Of a DNA stretch of 64,000 bases, positions 10,581 to 22,806 are shown one piece after another. The number at the start of each line of letters is the position of its first letter. Position 1 is the first letter of the stretch. The notes under the pieces are model-generated. The model did not search any database. It was given only the letters and a program-made list of their open reading frames with translations, and was not told where the DNA came from. Source of the stretch: Epiperipatus broadwayi (taxonomy: Eukaryota; Onychophora; Udeonychophora; Euonychophora; Peripatidae); assembly GCA_028023455.1 (NCBI GenBank), contig JAQFVV010000207.1, forward strand, positions 714,208 to 778,207, given 5' to 3'. A program made the translations under genes and the position numbers.

Positions 10581-11649
10581 TTATATATATATATATATAT
10601 ATAAACATTACAAGCATAAAGCTAAACTAGTCAATATAAAATCAAAACTACCCCAAATCCAAAATTAAACCAGACCAGCATAAAAATAATATAAAAAACA
10701 CAACCTAAGGTTTCACTGCTACAAGCAGACTTCTCAAGTGTAAAGAACTACAAAAACTACACAATATATATAATATTAAAAACTACCCACAAATCCATTC
10801 ACTTCCCATCCACCCTTAATATTAAAAGAACTCTTAAATAAGTTAATTGCTTCAGAATAATAAATTTTCAATAATAAAGACTTTTTAATTCTTCTTTTGA
10901 TTTCATTTCTCTCAAAGAAGACACCCTTAGCTTCATCAAAATCAATAGTGTGGCCTGTATCTTTTTCATGGACATACAAAACAGAACTAAGATATCTATT
11001 TTTAACTCTACTTTTATGAACCTTTATTCTTTCATTTAAACTCAAACTACTCTGACCTATGTAAACCTTCTTACAAAATAAACAAGGAATAAAATATACT
11101 ACACCAGGAATAGTCTTTCTATCAAAAACTTTTTTTGTATTATTTAATAAATTATTCAATGTAACATCCCTTTTCCAAGCAATTTTTATATTTCCAAACA
11201 ATATACTATTTGTACACACAATTTTATAAGAAGACAATTTAAATGGCAAAGAAATAAAATCATATTTTTCTTTAACCTTTACAACCTTACAAATATTACG
11301 ATTAAATAAAATACTTTTAACAAATTTATCAGAGTATCCAACACTCAAGTAATCTTTATAAAATTGATATTTCAGAAACAAAGCAACCCCATTAGAATTA
11401 TTTAATTTAATATTTCTATGACAATAATTCCTTAAAGCAGCTACTTTATGAGATACAGACTGATAGCTATCAGGTTTAATTATAGATCTTAATTCTTTAC
11501 TTTTAACTAAATGACTGCACAATAAACAATTAGTTTCTACATTTCTAATCACCAAAAGATCTAAAAATTTTAACTTACCAAAATCTAATCCCCCTCCTTC
11601 TAACACAAATTTTATAGAAGGTTCAAAACAATTAAACTCATTTACAAAT
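10581..11649 (-). mobile_element. Penelope-like element, left copy (5'-truncated)
   Basis: The minus strand reads from the end of a Penelope-type reverse transcriptase into a GIY-YIG endonuclease and then a 3' UTR of about 130 bp, ending in a (TA)n run at 10582-10603. The copy is cut at 11649, exactly where an opposite-strand copy begins. Bases 10639-11330 are the inverted complement of 11650-12308. Head-to-head truncated copies are a known habit of Penelope-like elements. Confidence 0.85.
10776..11649 (-). pseudogene. Penelope-like polyprotein C-terminus: RT end plus GIY-YIG endonuclease
   Basis: An uninterrupted minus-strand frame enters at the 11649 junction (no native ATG) and stops at TAA 10776. 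The first part has the SIKF..E...G.LKFLDL block that ends Penelope-type reverse transcriptases, followed by the linker with SHxV and a late NSNG segment. The endonuclease occupies the last ~110 residues: GVVY, then the zinc-ligand pair CLFC, YIG, the ER of the catalytic arginine segment, HK and a downstream H..TGH. The catalytic glutamate expected in the RRxxxES-type helix appears to be lysine (RRIKKS), as in the right-hand copy. The frame is intact but the N-terminal RT fingers and palm are missing, so this copy cannot move by itself. Confidence 0.8.
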
Positions 11650-12325
11650 GATAAATTTGTTAAAAGTATTTTATTTAATATTAATATTTGTAAGGATGTA
11701 AAGGTTAAATTGTCTTCTTATAAAATTGTGTGTACAAATAGTATATTGTTTGGAAATATGAAAATTGCTTGGAAAAGGGGTGTTACATTGAATAATTTAT
11801 TAAATAATACAAAAGAAGTTTTTGATAGAAAGACTATTCCTGGTGTAGTATATTTTATTCCTTGTTTATTTTGTAAGAAGGTTTACATAGGTCAGAGTAG
11901 TTTGAGTTTAAATGAAAGAATAAAGGTTCATAAAAGTAGAGTTAAAAATAGATATCTTAGTTCTGCTTTGTATGTCCATGAAAAAGATACAGGCCACACT
12001 ATTGATTTTGATGAAGCTAAGGTTGTCTTCTTTGAGAGAAATGAAATCAAAAGAAGAATTAAAAAGTCTTTATTATTGAAAATGTATTATTCTGAAGCAA
12101 TTAACTTATTTAAGAGTTCTTTTAATATTAAGGGTGGATGGGAAGTGAATGGATTTGTGGGTAGTTTTTAATATTATATATATTGTGTAGTTTTTGTAGT
12201 TCTTTACACTTGAGAAGTCTGCTTGTAGCAGTGAAACCTTAGGTTGTGTTTTTTATATTATTTTTATGCTGGTCTGGTTTAATTTTGGATTTGGGGTAGT
12301 TTTGATTTGATATATATATATATAT
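11650..12325 (+). mobile_element. Penelope-like element, right copy (5'-truncated, inverted)
   Basis: Plus-strand copy of the same element, starting inside the RT/endonuclease linker at 11650. Compared with the left copy it lacks about 33 bp near 11705 (a deletion between short TTAAA repeats) and lacks the last ~40 bp of the 3' UTR before its (TA)n end at 12309-12325. Confidence 0.85.
11710..12171 (+). pseudogene. Penelope-like GIY-YIG endonuclease fragment, right copy
   Basis: Open frame of about 153 codons ending TAA 12171; the upstream end has no ATG and simply runs out of the truncated copy. GVVY at about residue 45, CLFC, YIG at 59-61, then the arginine and histidine segments are all present. 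It differs from the left copy at about seven residues. The position of the catalytic glutamate again reads lysine. Without the RT domain it is a remnant, but the frame is undamaged, so the insertion is fairly young. Confidence 0.75.
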
Positions 12326-12909
12326 TGTAACGGAAAGAAGACATTTGTAACAGAAATGATATTAAATTGATAGAAAATGATCCATTATTAACATATATGT
12401 TTATCTAATCTGTTATTTGTAACAGTAAGTAAACATTGTCACAGTATAGATAAATAGATGAGTGATGAAATGATAGTTGCCATAATTCAATAACCAAACC
12501 CTAAACAGGATAATGATATGCTGCAGCGGTTCATCATTTGTAACCAAGTAAACTAAATGAGAAATGAATTCACTGTGTTAGCCAAAATACAATTTATAAT
12601 TAAAAAAGGATGATGCTAACATAATATATGCATATCATGCTCTATCTGGGTGTCTATTTCTAATTAATTAAATATAACATTATAGCCCGATTGCAACTAT
12701 CCTAAACATTAATTCTGTCACATTAGTAATGAAATAAATAAGTTATCTCATTTCTCCATATAAAATAACAACAATGACAATTAAAACTATCATCATTAAA
12801 GATTTAATAATATCTAAATATTAGGGATGTCATTTGAACAATAAAACATACTGGTCATTGTCATCAAATGAAAGAATATTAAATATAGCAACTGAATAAA
12901 ATTACCCAC
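12326..12909. other. AT-rich unique sequence, no gene seen
   Basis: Begins with TGTAACGGAA right after the TA run, a 10-base match to the start of the candidate solo LTR at 58917. Nothing else is recognisable; short TAACA/GTAACA motifs recur between 12345 and 12435. Confidence 0.4.
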
Positions 12910-13029
12910 TTTGAGATTCCTGGAGTGCATTATACTTATCTCCCATACTAGGTTCTTTTAACAAAGAATCGTTCCTATTCTTCTTTCCAACCATATAAGA
13001 CCATTCATGGTCACATGCACATACTGGTG
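12910..13029 (-). CDS. candidate exon of unknown minus-strand gene
   Basis: The minus strand is open for 39 codons. The translation starts with two close cysteines (CACDHEW), is then basic and polar, and ends in NALQESQ. The donor CAAA|GTGGGT leaves one spare base, in phase with the 16-base microexon at 9514-9529; a second possible donor (GG|GTAATT) two codons later would break that phase. The acceptor (TGTCATGAATAG) has a poor pyrimidine tract, so the start is uncertain. No family recognised; an old repeat island is possible. Confidence 0.3.
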
Positions 13030-15110
13030 CTATTCATGACAACTTATAACATATATATTATATAAAGTTAATATTATGAAGTTGGAAGGGATTATATCAC
13101 TCTTTATTCAGTTTAGCTAAGTATATGTGTTTTCCCACGAGCGCCACTAGATTGTTTTAAATCTAGATAAATATCTGTTTAGAGTGTACTGAGTTCAAAC
13201 TCATTCGGTACATTTTTATCACACATGACTTGAATGACTAATGAAAAAAATGACATTCTTACATTTTATCTATATCGATAAAATTACAAGATCCCAATAT
13301 TACCAAAATTTATATTATAGATCAAAGACTCTTATAGACATTGCTAGCTTATTTTATGTATATTGATGAACAGACAAGTATCATCTTATTAATGGCTTTT
13401 AAACAAGCATCGTGAAAAACATTATTAATATTGATGGCCATTTAACTAGATTATTTATCATAATATAAAGGTGATAATGATAATGATAATAATGATGAAT
13501 GATAATAATAGTGATATCATAATAATAATGATAATAATAGTGATGATGATACTAGCCATAGCTTATTAATAAACTCACAACAATAAATTAATCTTTATAA
13601 ACTCATATGCATTTATTAAAAATTATCCTATTTCAAACTGGGATTTAAATATTACATTTACTAGCATTTATATAAGTTTATAGTTATTTACTAAAATACT
13701 TTTATAGTTAAAACCAGGATTTAATAATACTAGTGATGATGAATGATCATCATGAATCTCTATGCATGATATTCATCTTTCTATAAATCTTTATTTACTA
13801 CATATATTAATTATGCTAAACATTAGATTTAATGATTATAATTTATTAATGATGATGATGGCAATCATAACTCTTGTATAGTATTATTTGAAACATTTTA
13901 ATCAATAATACGATATCCATCTTTGATGAGGATGATCATAATTCATGGACACAACATAATTTTAGCTTTCTTTATACACCTATAATTATTAAAACTTGGT
14001 TATTATCAAGCTTAACCCTTAAATACCTAAATGTAAATCAACATTCTAGTTTACTTAACATTTTGCGAGCACTTAATATTAGCAAGTGATTGCTCAATAT
14101 TTACGAATGATGATTCTTAATATCTGTGAGCGATGATGATGATGATCATTTAAACAATAGAATTAAGACAAGAAAACATAATATTTTTAATAAGAACTCG
14201 GAAACCAATTAAAATATATAATTATATTTGATTAATACTATTACTCTTTCTTTCTTTAAAATCAAATTAATAATTAGATAAATGGCTTATTATTACATTA
14301 ATTCAATACAAAACTAATACAAAAAAATTTATATAAGCACAACCAAATAAATTCAATATATAAGTTTGTCATTTTGGATATTTTAAAATAAGCTGGCTTA
14401 AAATGACATTTAAAAAAAAATATATTTCATGGAATGCTTACTTAAGATTTTCCTAACTTATTATATTATAAAAATAAATTTCATATGTAACTTGTGTGTT
14501 TTATTTTACTTCCATTCAAATGTCATTCCTGCTTTATAATTTACTATATTTAAACTAACTAGGTATAACCTATTCTTTTGACGTGTTTGTATAAGCAATT
14601 ACACATGCACACACATTTGGTAATGTTAACATATATGTTTAAAATGTATACCCCTATCTTAGAGATTAATACATAAATTACATATATATAAAAAAATATT
14701 TGTGCAACCTTTTAGTAAAAGAAAAGAAAATACATTATATCAATTTTAATATGCAACAAGATAAAATAAAAAAAAAACATTATAAATGCATATATGTGTA
14801 GGTTGCTCATTATCATAACAACTGAAGAACAATTTTAAAAAAAACATTTCAATATTATAATATAATAAAAAAAATAATGAACATTTAAGTTTAAAGATTT
14901 AAACTGTATTTGTGTTATGTTATGTGATATTGAGAATAACTATAGATAAACAAGCCCTTAATGTTTCTGTATCAAAAGAAAAAAATAATGCTTTGAACAA
15001 TAAATTAAGGTTTACTTTTAATAAGCAATAATAAAAGATCTGTTAATGAAAGTTCATAGTTACCCGATCACTTTCACTTTTTATAAATGTCCTGAGTTTG
15101 AATTTTCAGA
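13030..15110. other. AT-rich sequence with degenerate GAT/GATAAT repeats
   Basis: No gene supported. Impure GATAAT/GATGAT arrays occur at 13466-13545 and shorter GATGAT runs near 13730, 13850 and 14132-14146. A B-box-like GAGTTCAAACTC lies at about 13190-13201 but without an A box at the right distance, so I do not call a tRNA or SINE. Confidence 0.45.
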
Positions 15111-15370
15111 CTGCTTGTCTTTGCTCCATTTAAAAAAAGAAGTTCTTGCAGATACTTTAAGATAAACATGAATTAATTGACCTGCTTATTTCTTCAATTT
15201 TAAAATTATTTATTGTTGATACTTTTGATAATGCTGAATTTGTTGATTGGCTTCATTCTACCATTTCAAAAAGAGTTATTATAAATACTTTTAGATAGGT
15301 ATGAACTGGTGGATTTTCTTGTCTCTCCCATTTAAAAAAAAATCATTTTAGACGCTTTAGATGACTGAGG
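15111..15370. repeat. degenerate tandem repeat, ~67-71 bp unit, about four copies
   Basis: Copies start near 15111, 15182, 15248 and 15314. Each has a pyrimidine-rich start, a CATTT-A-rich middle, then GATACTTT(T)AGAT-like and ATGAA-TTGA-like parts. Copies are only about 60-70% alike by eye, so this is an old minisatellite. Confidence 0.5.
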
Positions 15371-15410
15371 AAAACTTTAACAAAAATTTGATTTATAGCT
15401 TTAAATTTGG

Positions 15411-15548
15411 CTATATGGCTTTTATACATTTTCTTTTCCTCTTCTTTCCCTTTCTCCATCCATCCAAAGGTAATAAGCCTAGAATAGACCAGGTCCCAGA
15501 AAAGAAGCATTTCATATAGCTTGTGTGGTTGGCTTCAAACTCTATCAT
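15411..15548 (-). CDS. small ORF island, 45 aa, probably repeat-derived
   Basis: The minus strand is open for about 59 codons (45 from ATG 15548) and ends TAG 15411. The translation is unlike AT-driven noise: a Cys/Phe/Gly/Trp/Leu-rich middle followed by a Lys/Arg tail. The GC-rich part is only 15455-15550. No domain is recognised and the tail coincides with the pyrimidine-rich opposite strand. An old transposon remnant is as likely as an exon. Confidence 0.2.
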   Translation of the reverse strand: MIEFEANHTSYMKCFFSGTWSILGLLPLDGWRKGKKRKRKCIKAI

Positions 15549-15902
15549 TTTGTTGGTTACTATTTGATTGGTATATGAGTCCACAGTAGATTAGTGATTT
15601 TAACCCATTCTGTATTAATCCAGGAAGCAGAAAAAATGGTTTTAGCAATGCAAATTCATGGTATTATGCACAGCAAGATATATTAATATCATTTTTATAT
15701 AATTGTTAATAATTTCTTCCAAGTAATTCAATTTTGTTCCATTCTTTCTTCTTTATCTTACTATTTCTGGAAATTACTTATATAGATGCACATCTTCATC
15801 TATACTGGCTTTAAAACAAGAGTCATTTCCTTCCTTTTTTCAATTTTTAAAGAGTGAAAAAAAATCAAATTGCTCACTTTCTTTTTCCAACATTAAAAAA
15901 AA

Positions 15903-16035
15903 ACTGATCGTTACATCTCTTTTTAATAATAATGACTGAGTGATCTTTAAACATTTCTGTTTAATAATAAGGTACAAACTGAGCCATTACATCTCTGATT
16001 AATAATACTGACTGAGTTATCTCTCAATATTATTT
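15903..16035. repeat. 75 bp tandem duplication, degenerate
   Basis: CTGATCGTTACATCTC at 15903 and CTGAGCCATTACATCTC at 15978 begin two similar units, each continuing TTAATAATAnTGACTGAGT. Two copies only. Confidence 0.6.
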
Positions 16036-16616
16036 CATTCATTTATATTGCCAATCTTTGGTCAAAGAAACTGACCACCTGCAAATCTCTTATCTTGAAA
16101 CAAAAAATCAAAGCTTCTCAAGTTTGATGGTCTGTCACAATTTTACAAGAAAATTAATAATCACCTTTTATTTCCTCAAAGTACCTCTCTCTTTTAAAAA
16201 AAAAATCTTAGAAACAGATAAAAACAATACAACAAAGCTGGCAATCCATAGTTATCAGAAATAGGTGTAAAGGCGTTTTTGTATTTATACAGACATTTTC
16301 ATTCTTTCACACTCTTTTGCACGTGTACATTTTTTTTATCTCCTAATCTTGATCTGATCACCTTATTTTACACTTTCTTTCTGATCTACTTTATTTTAAC
16401 AAAACGAAAGTTAAATAATTTAACACATTATTCAATAAAAAATATAATAAATCAATATTAAATATTATTACCGTCTCTCTCTCTACAACTGCTTATTTAT
16501 TAAGTATTTATATAGATTATATAATAATAAATACACACATAAATCTATATATATAAAATAATTTTTTTTTAATTAAATAATATGTATGTGGGTGAAATGA
16601 GTCATATATATATATA

Positions 16617-16652
<36 letters not shown>

Positions 16653-19600
16653 AGTTGCACCTAATATATTTTGATTTTAATAAAAAGAATTAATAATAAA
16701 TAATAGTAAAAAATATTAAAAGCTAAATTTTATAACTTTTTAGGTGTACATCTCAAACATATACATAAAATACATATACATGAATATAAGAGCAGGATGG
16801 AACATAAGGTTTAAACATGAGTTAGTAATTTGATAAGTATAAAGGACCATGAAGCTCAGTCATTAATTAGGATTGATTGCTTCAATGGAGAGTTTCCTAT
16901 TGTAATTTTTCTTATATTGATGTAAATTTTTCAAAAATTTTTTTCATGCTAAAACTATCCATTAATCTGGAATTGCACTTCCTAATGACATCAGAATAAT
17001 ACTGACTTAACTGCTTTCATCTGCAAATCATATATTGTAATCGGCTTAAAGATTCATCTAATGATAACATCTTTAGATTTTTTGACATTAATTTTGAAAT
17101 TATAAAATAAAACTGCACAGTAATCTAAGGTTAGAGGTAGCCTTAAAATATTGTACAGAAGATATAGTGATTTTAGTGGCATTAAACAAGAAACAAACAA
17201 AAAACTACTAAGTAAACTTAGTTAAATTTATTATATGAAATTATTATAATTTTTTGTGAAAGGTATATTTATTGGTAAATAATTAATTACAAAAATTCTG
17301 CAATTGGGCAAATGTAATCAAAATAATTATAATTTAAATATTTTTTTAATTTTGTATAAAGAAGAGAACAGACACAATTAGAATTTCTTGTAAGCAAAAA
17401 ATAACAATTGTTAAAAGCCATGGCAGATTTAATAATTGTTTTAAATTCATAATTTCTGAATTATAATCTTGTGTCAATAAAATAATGTTATGTCATCAGT
17501 ACAAGCAAAATAGATATGTTAAAAACTTGAACCACCTCTAAAAAAAATAAAGATCAATATTTGATAAATATAAATAATTTAAAGTAAGGCTTAAATTTAA
17601 CAAAATAAATTCCCATATTCTTGGAAGATTTTATTTATGAAGAATACATTTAATTCTGTATTTTGTTATATTAAACTAAATGTTGTCAAATGAGAAAAAA
17701 ATAGTGGATGCAAAATGAATAGTTCTACTATTTGGATTTTTCTTAGAAAACAGTGATTGGATAGTTACTATAAGAAATCTTCATGATTTAGAAATAAAAT
17801 TTATAAAAGAGATAACGTATAGAGACATTGGAATTCTTTTACTTTCATACATCTGTTAGTTATGGAATTTATTCAACATGTGGATATCAAAAAAAATCTC
17901 ATCAATTATAAATAACAATGCAATTAAAAATATTCTGCAGAATTAAAAATTCAAATATAATGTTTGGAGGGGGGGGAATCTATAATAAAAAGTCTACAAG
18001 TATTTAGAATTGTTGAAAAAATCACATTTCAAAACAGATTTCTATTATTAACGAATGTAGATTAAATTGAAAAAAAAAATATCAGTAGAGACTTTCATAT
18101 TTTTAAAACAATAAATTGCTTTTGGTTTTGAGATTTCTTACATCTATATTATTTGATTTTTGAAAAAATCCATTACTAATACATAAAAGTAACATAGAAA
18201 AGCATGCCAAATCTTCATTATCAGTTTAATAAAACAGTTTAGTCAACTTTATACTGCATGGTTTGTGAATTATTTTGATTAAAAGTAAGAAAATACAGTA
18301 AAGAATATCAGAATTAACTAAGACACTTTCATGCTCTCAACAATAGAAAGATTTGCAGAAACACCAAAATCTGAAAATTTGGGATAGTAACATTTTATTT
18401 TTAATTAAATATTGGATTATCTTCATTATCTAGTTTAACCTTTAACTGACTTATTCATCCAGACAAAGGTGTTTGGTTAGAGATGCTGCTGTTTGACATT
18501 GACTTAATATTGAATTATGTGCCTATTTGTAGTGATACTTCAGTAAATATATTTTATGCAAACTGATTTATTAATTTCAAAAATGTGAACAGATCAGTGT
18601 GCTCCAATAATCAGTAACTTTAAAATAATTTAGTCCAGTCTCTACATGTTTGATAGCTTTAGTTTTTTCCTCTGGTATCAAAATCATTTGCAAAATCACT
18701 TTGAGAAGAGTTTTAGGTATAGTAAAAATGAATTTTTTCATAGTTTATTGTAGATTCTTGATTATTTAAAAATAAAAATTGTATAATAATTATTAAACAA
18801 CAAAAATATACATGATTACCATTTTATTTTATGTGTATATGTTTTATTTTTAAAAATAAAAGTTAACAAATTTTAGTCTAATGCTAATAAGAAAATCATA
18901 GTCAGTACAATCACCATGTTTTACAAAAGTGATCACTAACATCTTTATCTACAGCATGATAGGATCTGTTGAAGGATTAAATGATTTTATAAACATTTAA
19001 ATTTTATTTACACTTTTTCAAATGTATTCAATTATTTTTAATATCCCATGGATTTGTACAGAATACAATGTTTAATGAACGTTTATTTTTGTCATACCCT
19101 AGTTGGTTAGAACATCATACAGAATTCACAAATCAACAAACCTCAGGATTAATTTCCATGCTAATACTGCCATTAGTGTAATCAGAAATACTTTTAAAAT
19201 GATGGGAATAATAAAACTCAAAATGTATTCTTTATCAATGTGTTATTATTAACTCTCCTGCAATGCAGAAAACCTTTCACACATTTCAGCAGCAGCAGCA
19301 AATCTTTCACACATTTCAACATTTTCTGACATTTTTCTTTGTCTCATACATCAGCAAAATTTATGATAAAATGATTATTACTTATCAGAAAATAATAAAT
19401 TTGACTTCATTTGATAGATATTTTTGTTTACTACTGAAATAAATTTTAAATGTTCACATTTTCTTTATGTAAATATTTAAAAAAAATGAGATCGCAATTA
19501 AAACAAAGGCTTAACACACCACCATTTCTAGAAAGATTATTTTCAGTTTATAAAATCAACAAAATATTTTTTAATTCTTATTATTTTTAAACATCCAAAT

Positions 19601-21327
19601 GAATATTTATTTATTTCTCTTATATTTAATGAATTATGCTTTAAAAGTTTAAATTTTTTGAATATTTATTGCAAAATCGCAATATTTTCTTATTCATAAA
19701 TATAAAGTAGATTGTTTGCGAGAAACTAATATTGTAAATTATTTCAGGCCATATTTACTTTAGCTGCTAATGTATATTTTTGAAAATAAAATAGTTCAAG
19801 ATAAAATAAGTTATTAATAATTTATATTTCTTGATATCTAATAAATATAGTGTAAATTATTTCAAAAAAAATCTAAAACAATAATAAATTCACAAATAAT
19901 CACATTTTTGCATCATTGGAAACTACAATGTCATTAAATGCTGAACATTTACAGCCTTGGCAACATACAATGGCTGAACATGTCAGGATGGGGCTTATGT
20001 CTACTTTAAAAATGGGAATTTTGAATTTCCCACCTTTTAGCACAAAATTTTCAGCAAAAAAATTATTACAATAAAATATACCATTTTACATGCATTTTAA
20101 CATATAATACTTATGAAAAAATTCACCTGGGGTTGAATTGGTCAAAAAACAAAATAATTTGCTAGAAAAAGACAAAAGGTTAATAGTTGATAAAACCTTA
20201 AATAAGATTTAAATCTTTACAAAATCAGATGACTAAACATAATTCATTCATTAGATATACTAAAGATAAATCTTTGGTACCACACACTACAACTATATTA
20301 TCAACCAAAAGTGATATTGTACATCATTTAGTATAAATATATAGTGGCAGTCTTTGTTTTCAAAGTCAATAGATAACGCTGATGTCAATCACTTCTGCTT
20401 TTTATACAAAAAATGACAAGTATTTTTAACTATTTTTCTGGTGACCATTTTATTATTTTTCCTAACAGTAATTTTAGTAAACATTCAACATTTGATTTGT
20501 TTTAAACCATTATTCTATAACTTGAACTTGATTTATTAGAAATATAAATTTACAAACAAAAAACATTCTAAAACATCTTATAAGAATTTTGAAAATCTGA
20601 GGAATAAAGAATATGAAATAAAAACAACTTTTTTCTTAGATGTTTCCAGCAAAGATTGCTGAAAAAAATAATCTAATGAAATATTTCTTAATTAAACTTT
20701 ATTTCTAAAACTTGAATCAATTATTATTAAGTTCTCATAAAGCTATGAAATTCTAATTGTAAAATTTAAATTTTTTCTTATAATTATTAGAATATGGCAA
20801 AAGTTTATACTACAGTGTTTAGGAAAGCAGTACAGATTATTGATTTTTTTTTATAATTTTTATACAAATTTCTCAACTTGTATTTTCAAAAATAAAATAT
20901 TTTTCTCTAAAACAAATGTAATCATGAAAATATATATTTTTATATTATTACTTTATAAATATTTTGTAAAAATAATCATAAACATCCATTTTTTAGAATA
21001 ATGAAAAGGCAATTATAAAAAATCTCACAAATGTGATTAAAATCTGAGAACAAAGAATTCATCAATCAGAAAGACTAACTTGTGGCTTCTTTGTAATATC
21101 TTCTCTGTAGAATACTGACAGGTTCATATTTTTGAACTAATGAAGCACTATCTTAATCTGAAATTTTACCACAAATGAATGCATAGCCAACAGCATAACA
21201 TTATAGATAATTGTAGGTGAGCAAAGACAAGCTGAAGGCACATTAATGTTTTCTCTATGTAAAATAATTCAGCTGTATTAGTAGATGTGTTAATATATTT
21301 TCATTTTCTCACTACAAAATCACTTAC
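16036..21327. other. AT-rich unique sequence, no gene seen
   Basis: A TA-rich microsatellite lies at 16604-16650. A short direct duplication (TTTCACACATTTCA) with a CAG run lies near 19275-19310. The small open frames at 16058-16264 and 16279-16461 have AT-driven composition and no motif, so I do not call them genes. Confidence 0.5.
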
Positions 21328-21398
21328 TTTGAGGTGTTTTGGAATGTTATGGTAACCACTGCTGTCACTTTGGCTTTTCTTCACTATTTTGTAATAAT
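21328..21398 (-). CDS. candidate exon on minus strand, 71 bp
   Basis: The minus strand has a short acceptor (AACATTATAG), 23 open codons after two leading bases, and a strong donor CAAA|GTAAGT. The translation is polar (KKSQSDSSGYHNIP). It ends in phase 0, so it would not splice directly to the microexon at 9514-9529. Chance is a real alternative because the exon is short. Confidence 0.25.
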
Positions 21399-22806
21399 CT
21401 ATAATGTTAATTTACCATATACAGCTTTCCTTTCAATAAAAATCATTAATTAAAATTATTAGTTTAAAAAAATATGAATATATCTGTATTGTACAGTCCT
21501 ATACAAAATTTGAATAGAAATCAAGCCTTGTTTGGATCTCTAAACAAGCCAATGCGTCTTCACAATAAATTATTTGAGTTGAAGGCAATTCCAAGAGTAT
21601 ATTTTATGTTAATATTTCTAAAAGAAAAATTGTAATTTTCAATAATTTATTTACATATATGTAAAATATTTATTTAAAAAAACTATAAGATTAAAATTAG
21701 ATTTTATTTGAAAGTATTTGGTTTCAAGAGATGAAGTTGTAAAAAAATAGTTATGCTAACATGATTTGTCTTCATAAATGACTAGTAAAGAAGTTTCTTG
21801 TAAAATTTTAATAATACTGATTTGAATTTTGAATTTTAAGACATATTTTTATTCTTTTACAATGGGTTAATTAAAATTCATTTTTATTTTAAAAATGGAA
21901 TTCAAATAAATATTTCATTCTACAATATTCCTATAATGAAAGAACCATTGTTATAATTAAAAACTGTTTAATTCTTTATTTTTTTTATTTTGTAAACTTT
22001 AAATATTAACTTTTTAGAATGTCTATCATTTGAAATCTTATATTTCTTATAAATAATGAGAAGATTATCAATGCATGATGTTTGCAACATTATGTTTACA
22101 ATTAAATTAATTGTAAATATAATGTTGCAAATATGGATGAGGCTGCCACTATAGAACTTCAAATGAAAGAGGATAGGAATGAACCTCAAACTCATTTTCT
22201 GCATCTTACTCTGGTTAAACCAATAGTTGAAGTAAACATTTAAAAAACAGTCAGACAAATGTGACATTTTTTACTGTGTACAATTTTATGGCCATATATG
22301 CTGTCATTATGAGTTTTCATGCTATAATTAACTGCTAGAATATTTTATATGCAAATTTTTTTTAATAAATTGAAGATGCTAATACTATTGCTTTGAGGGC
22401 AGAAAGTTTAACTCTGTAAAAAAAAGCTGAAAGAATTCAATAAAAAAGTGATGTTTCAAAAACTGTTCTCATAACACTTTTTTACCATTAATAAATAAAT
22501 CTAGAGCTTGAAAAATGAAAAGTAAACATTTCATGTATAAAAAAACAGTGGAAGAAAGTGGATTGATGAATCTATCAAAGTCTGACATGACAACGGAAAA
22601 TTTGCTACTGTGATTCAACAAACTTAAAAACTTACCTTTAAAAAATGATTTATTAACTAATCATGATCGAATCACGCACACATGTGAACATGAGTTAAAC
22701 ATTTTATCACGTTTAATGTTTTATATGGTATAGTATTGTATAATTTTCTAATTCTTTCAATTAATATACTTTGTTAATTTTATGTGTTTAAATATATTTA
22801 TTTTAG
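21399..22806. other. AT-rich sequence with 51 bp palindrome
   Basis: No gene supported. The open frame at 21968-22267 on the minus strand runs through the palindrome and has no recognisable domain. Confidence 0.4.
22081..22131. repeat. 51 bp near-perfect palindrome
   Basis: Arms TTTGCAACATTAT.. and ..ATAATGTTGCAAA pair over 25 bp with one mismatch around a single central base. In RNA this would form a perfect-looking stem. No TIR-like ends or target duplication were found around it. Confidence 0.9.

Noticed and set aside
13150-13230. SINE suggested by GAGTTCAAACTC
   Set aside because: No A box at the required spacing, no tail or target duplication.
15081-15370. CRISPR-like array
   Set aside because: Repeats are degenerate and spacers are not distinct; the genome is animal, so a CRISPR array is not expected.
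16058-16461. Two consecutive plus-strand ORFs of 60-68 codons
   Set aside because: AT-driven composition, no motif, no splice or start context that stands out.
21968-22267. 99-codon minus-strand ORF
   Set aside because: Runs through the 51 bp palindrome; hydrophobic AT-driven composition and no domain.
22620-22720. Exon candidate before a strong donor (AAAG|GTAAGT) on the minus strand
   Set aside because: All three frames upstream of the donor contain stops within the possible exon.
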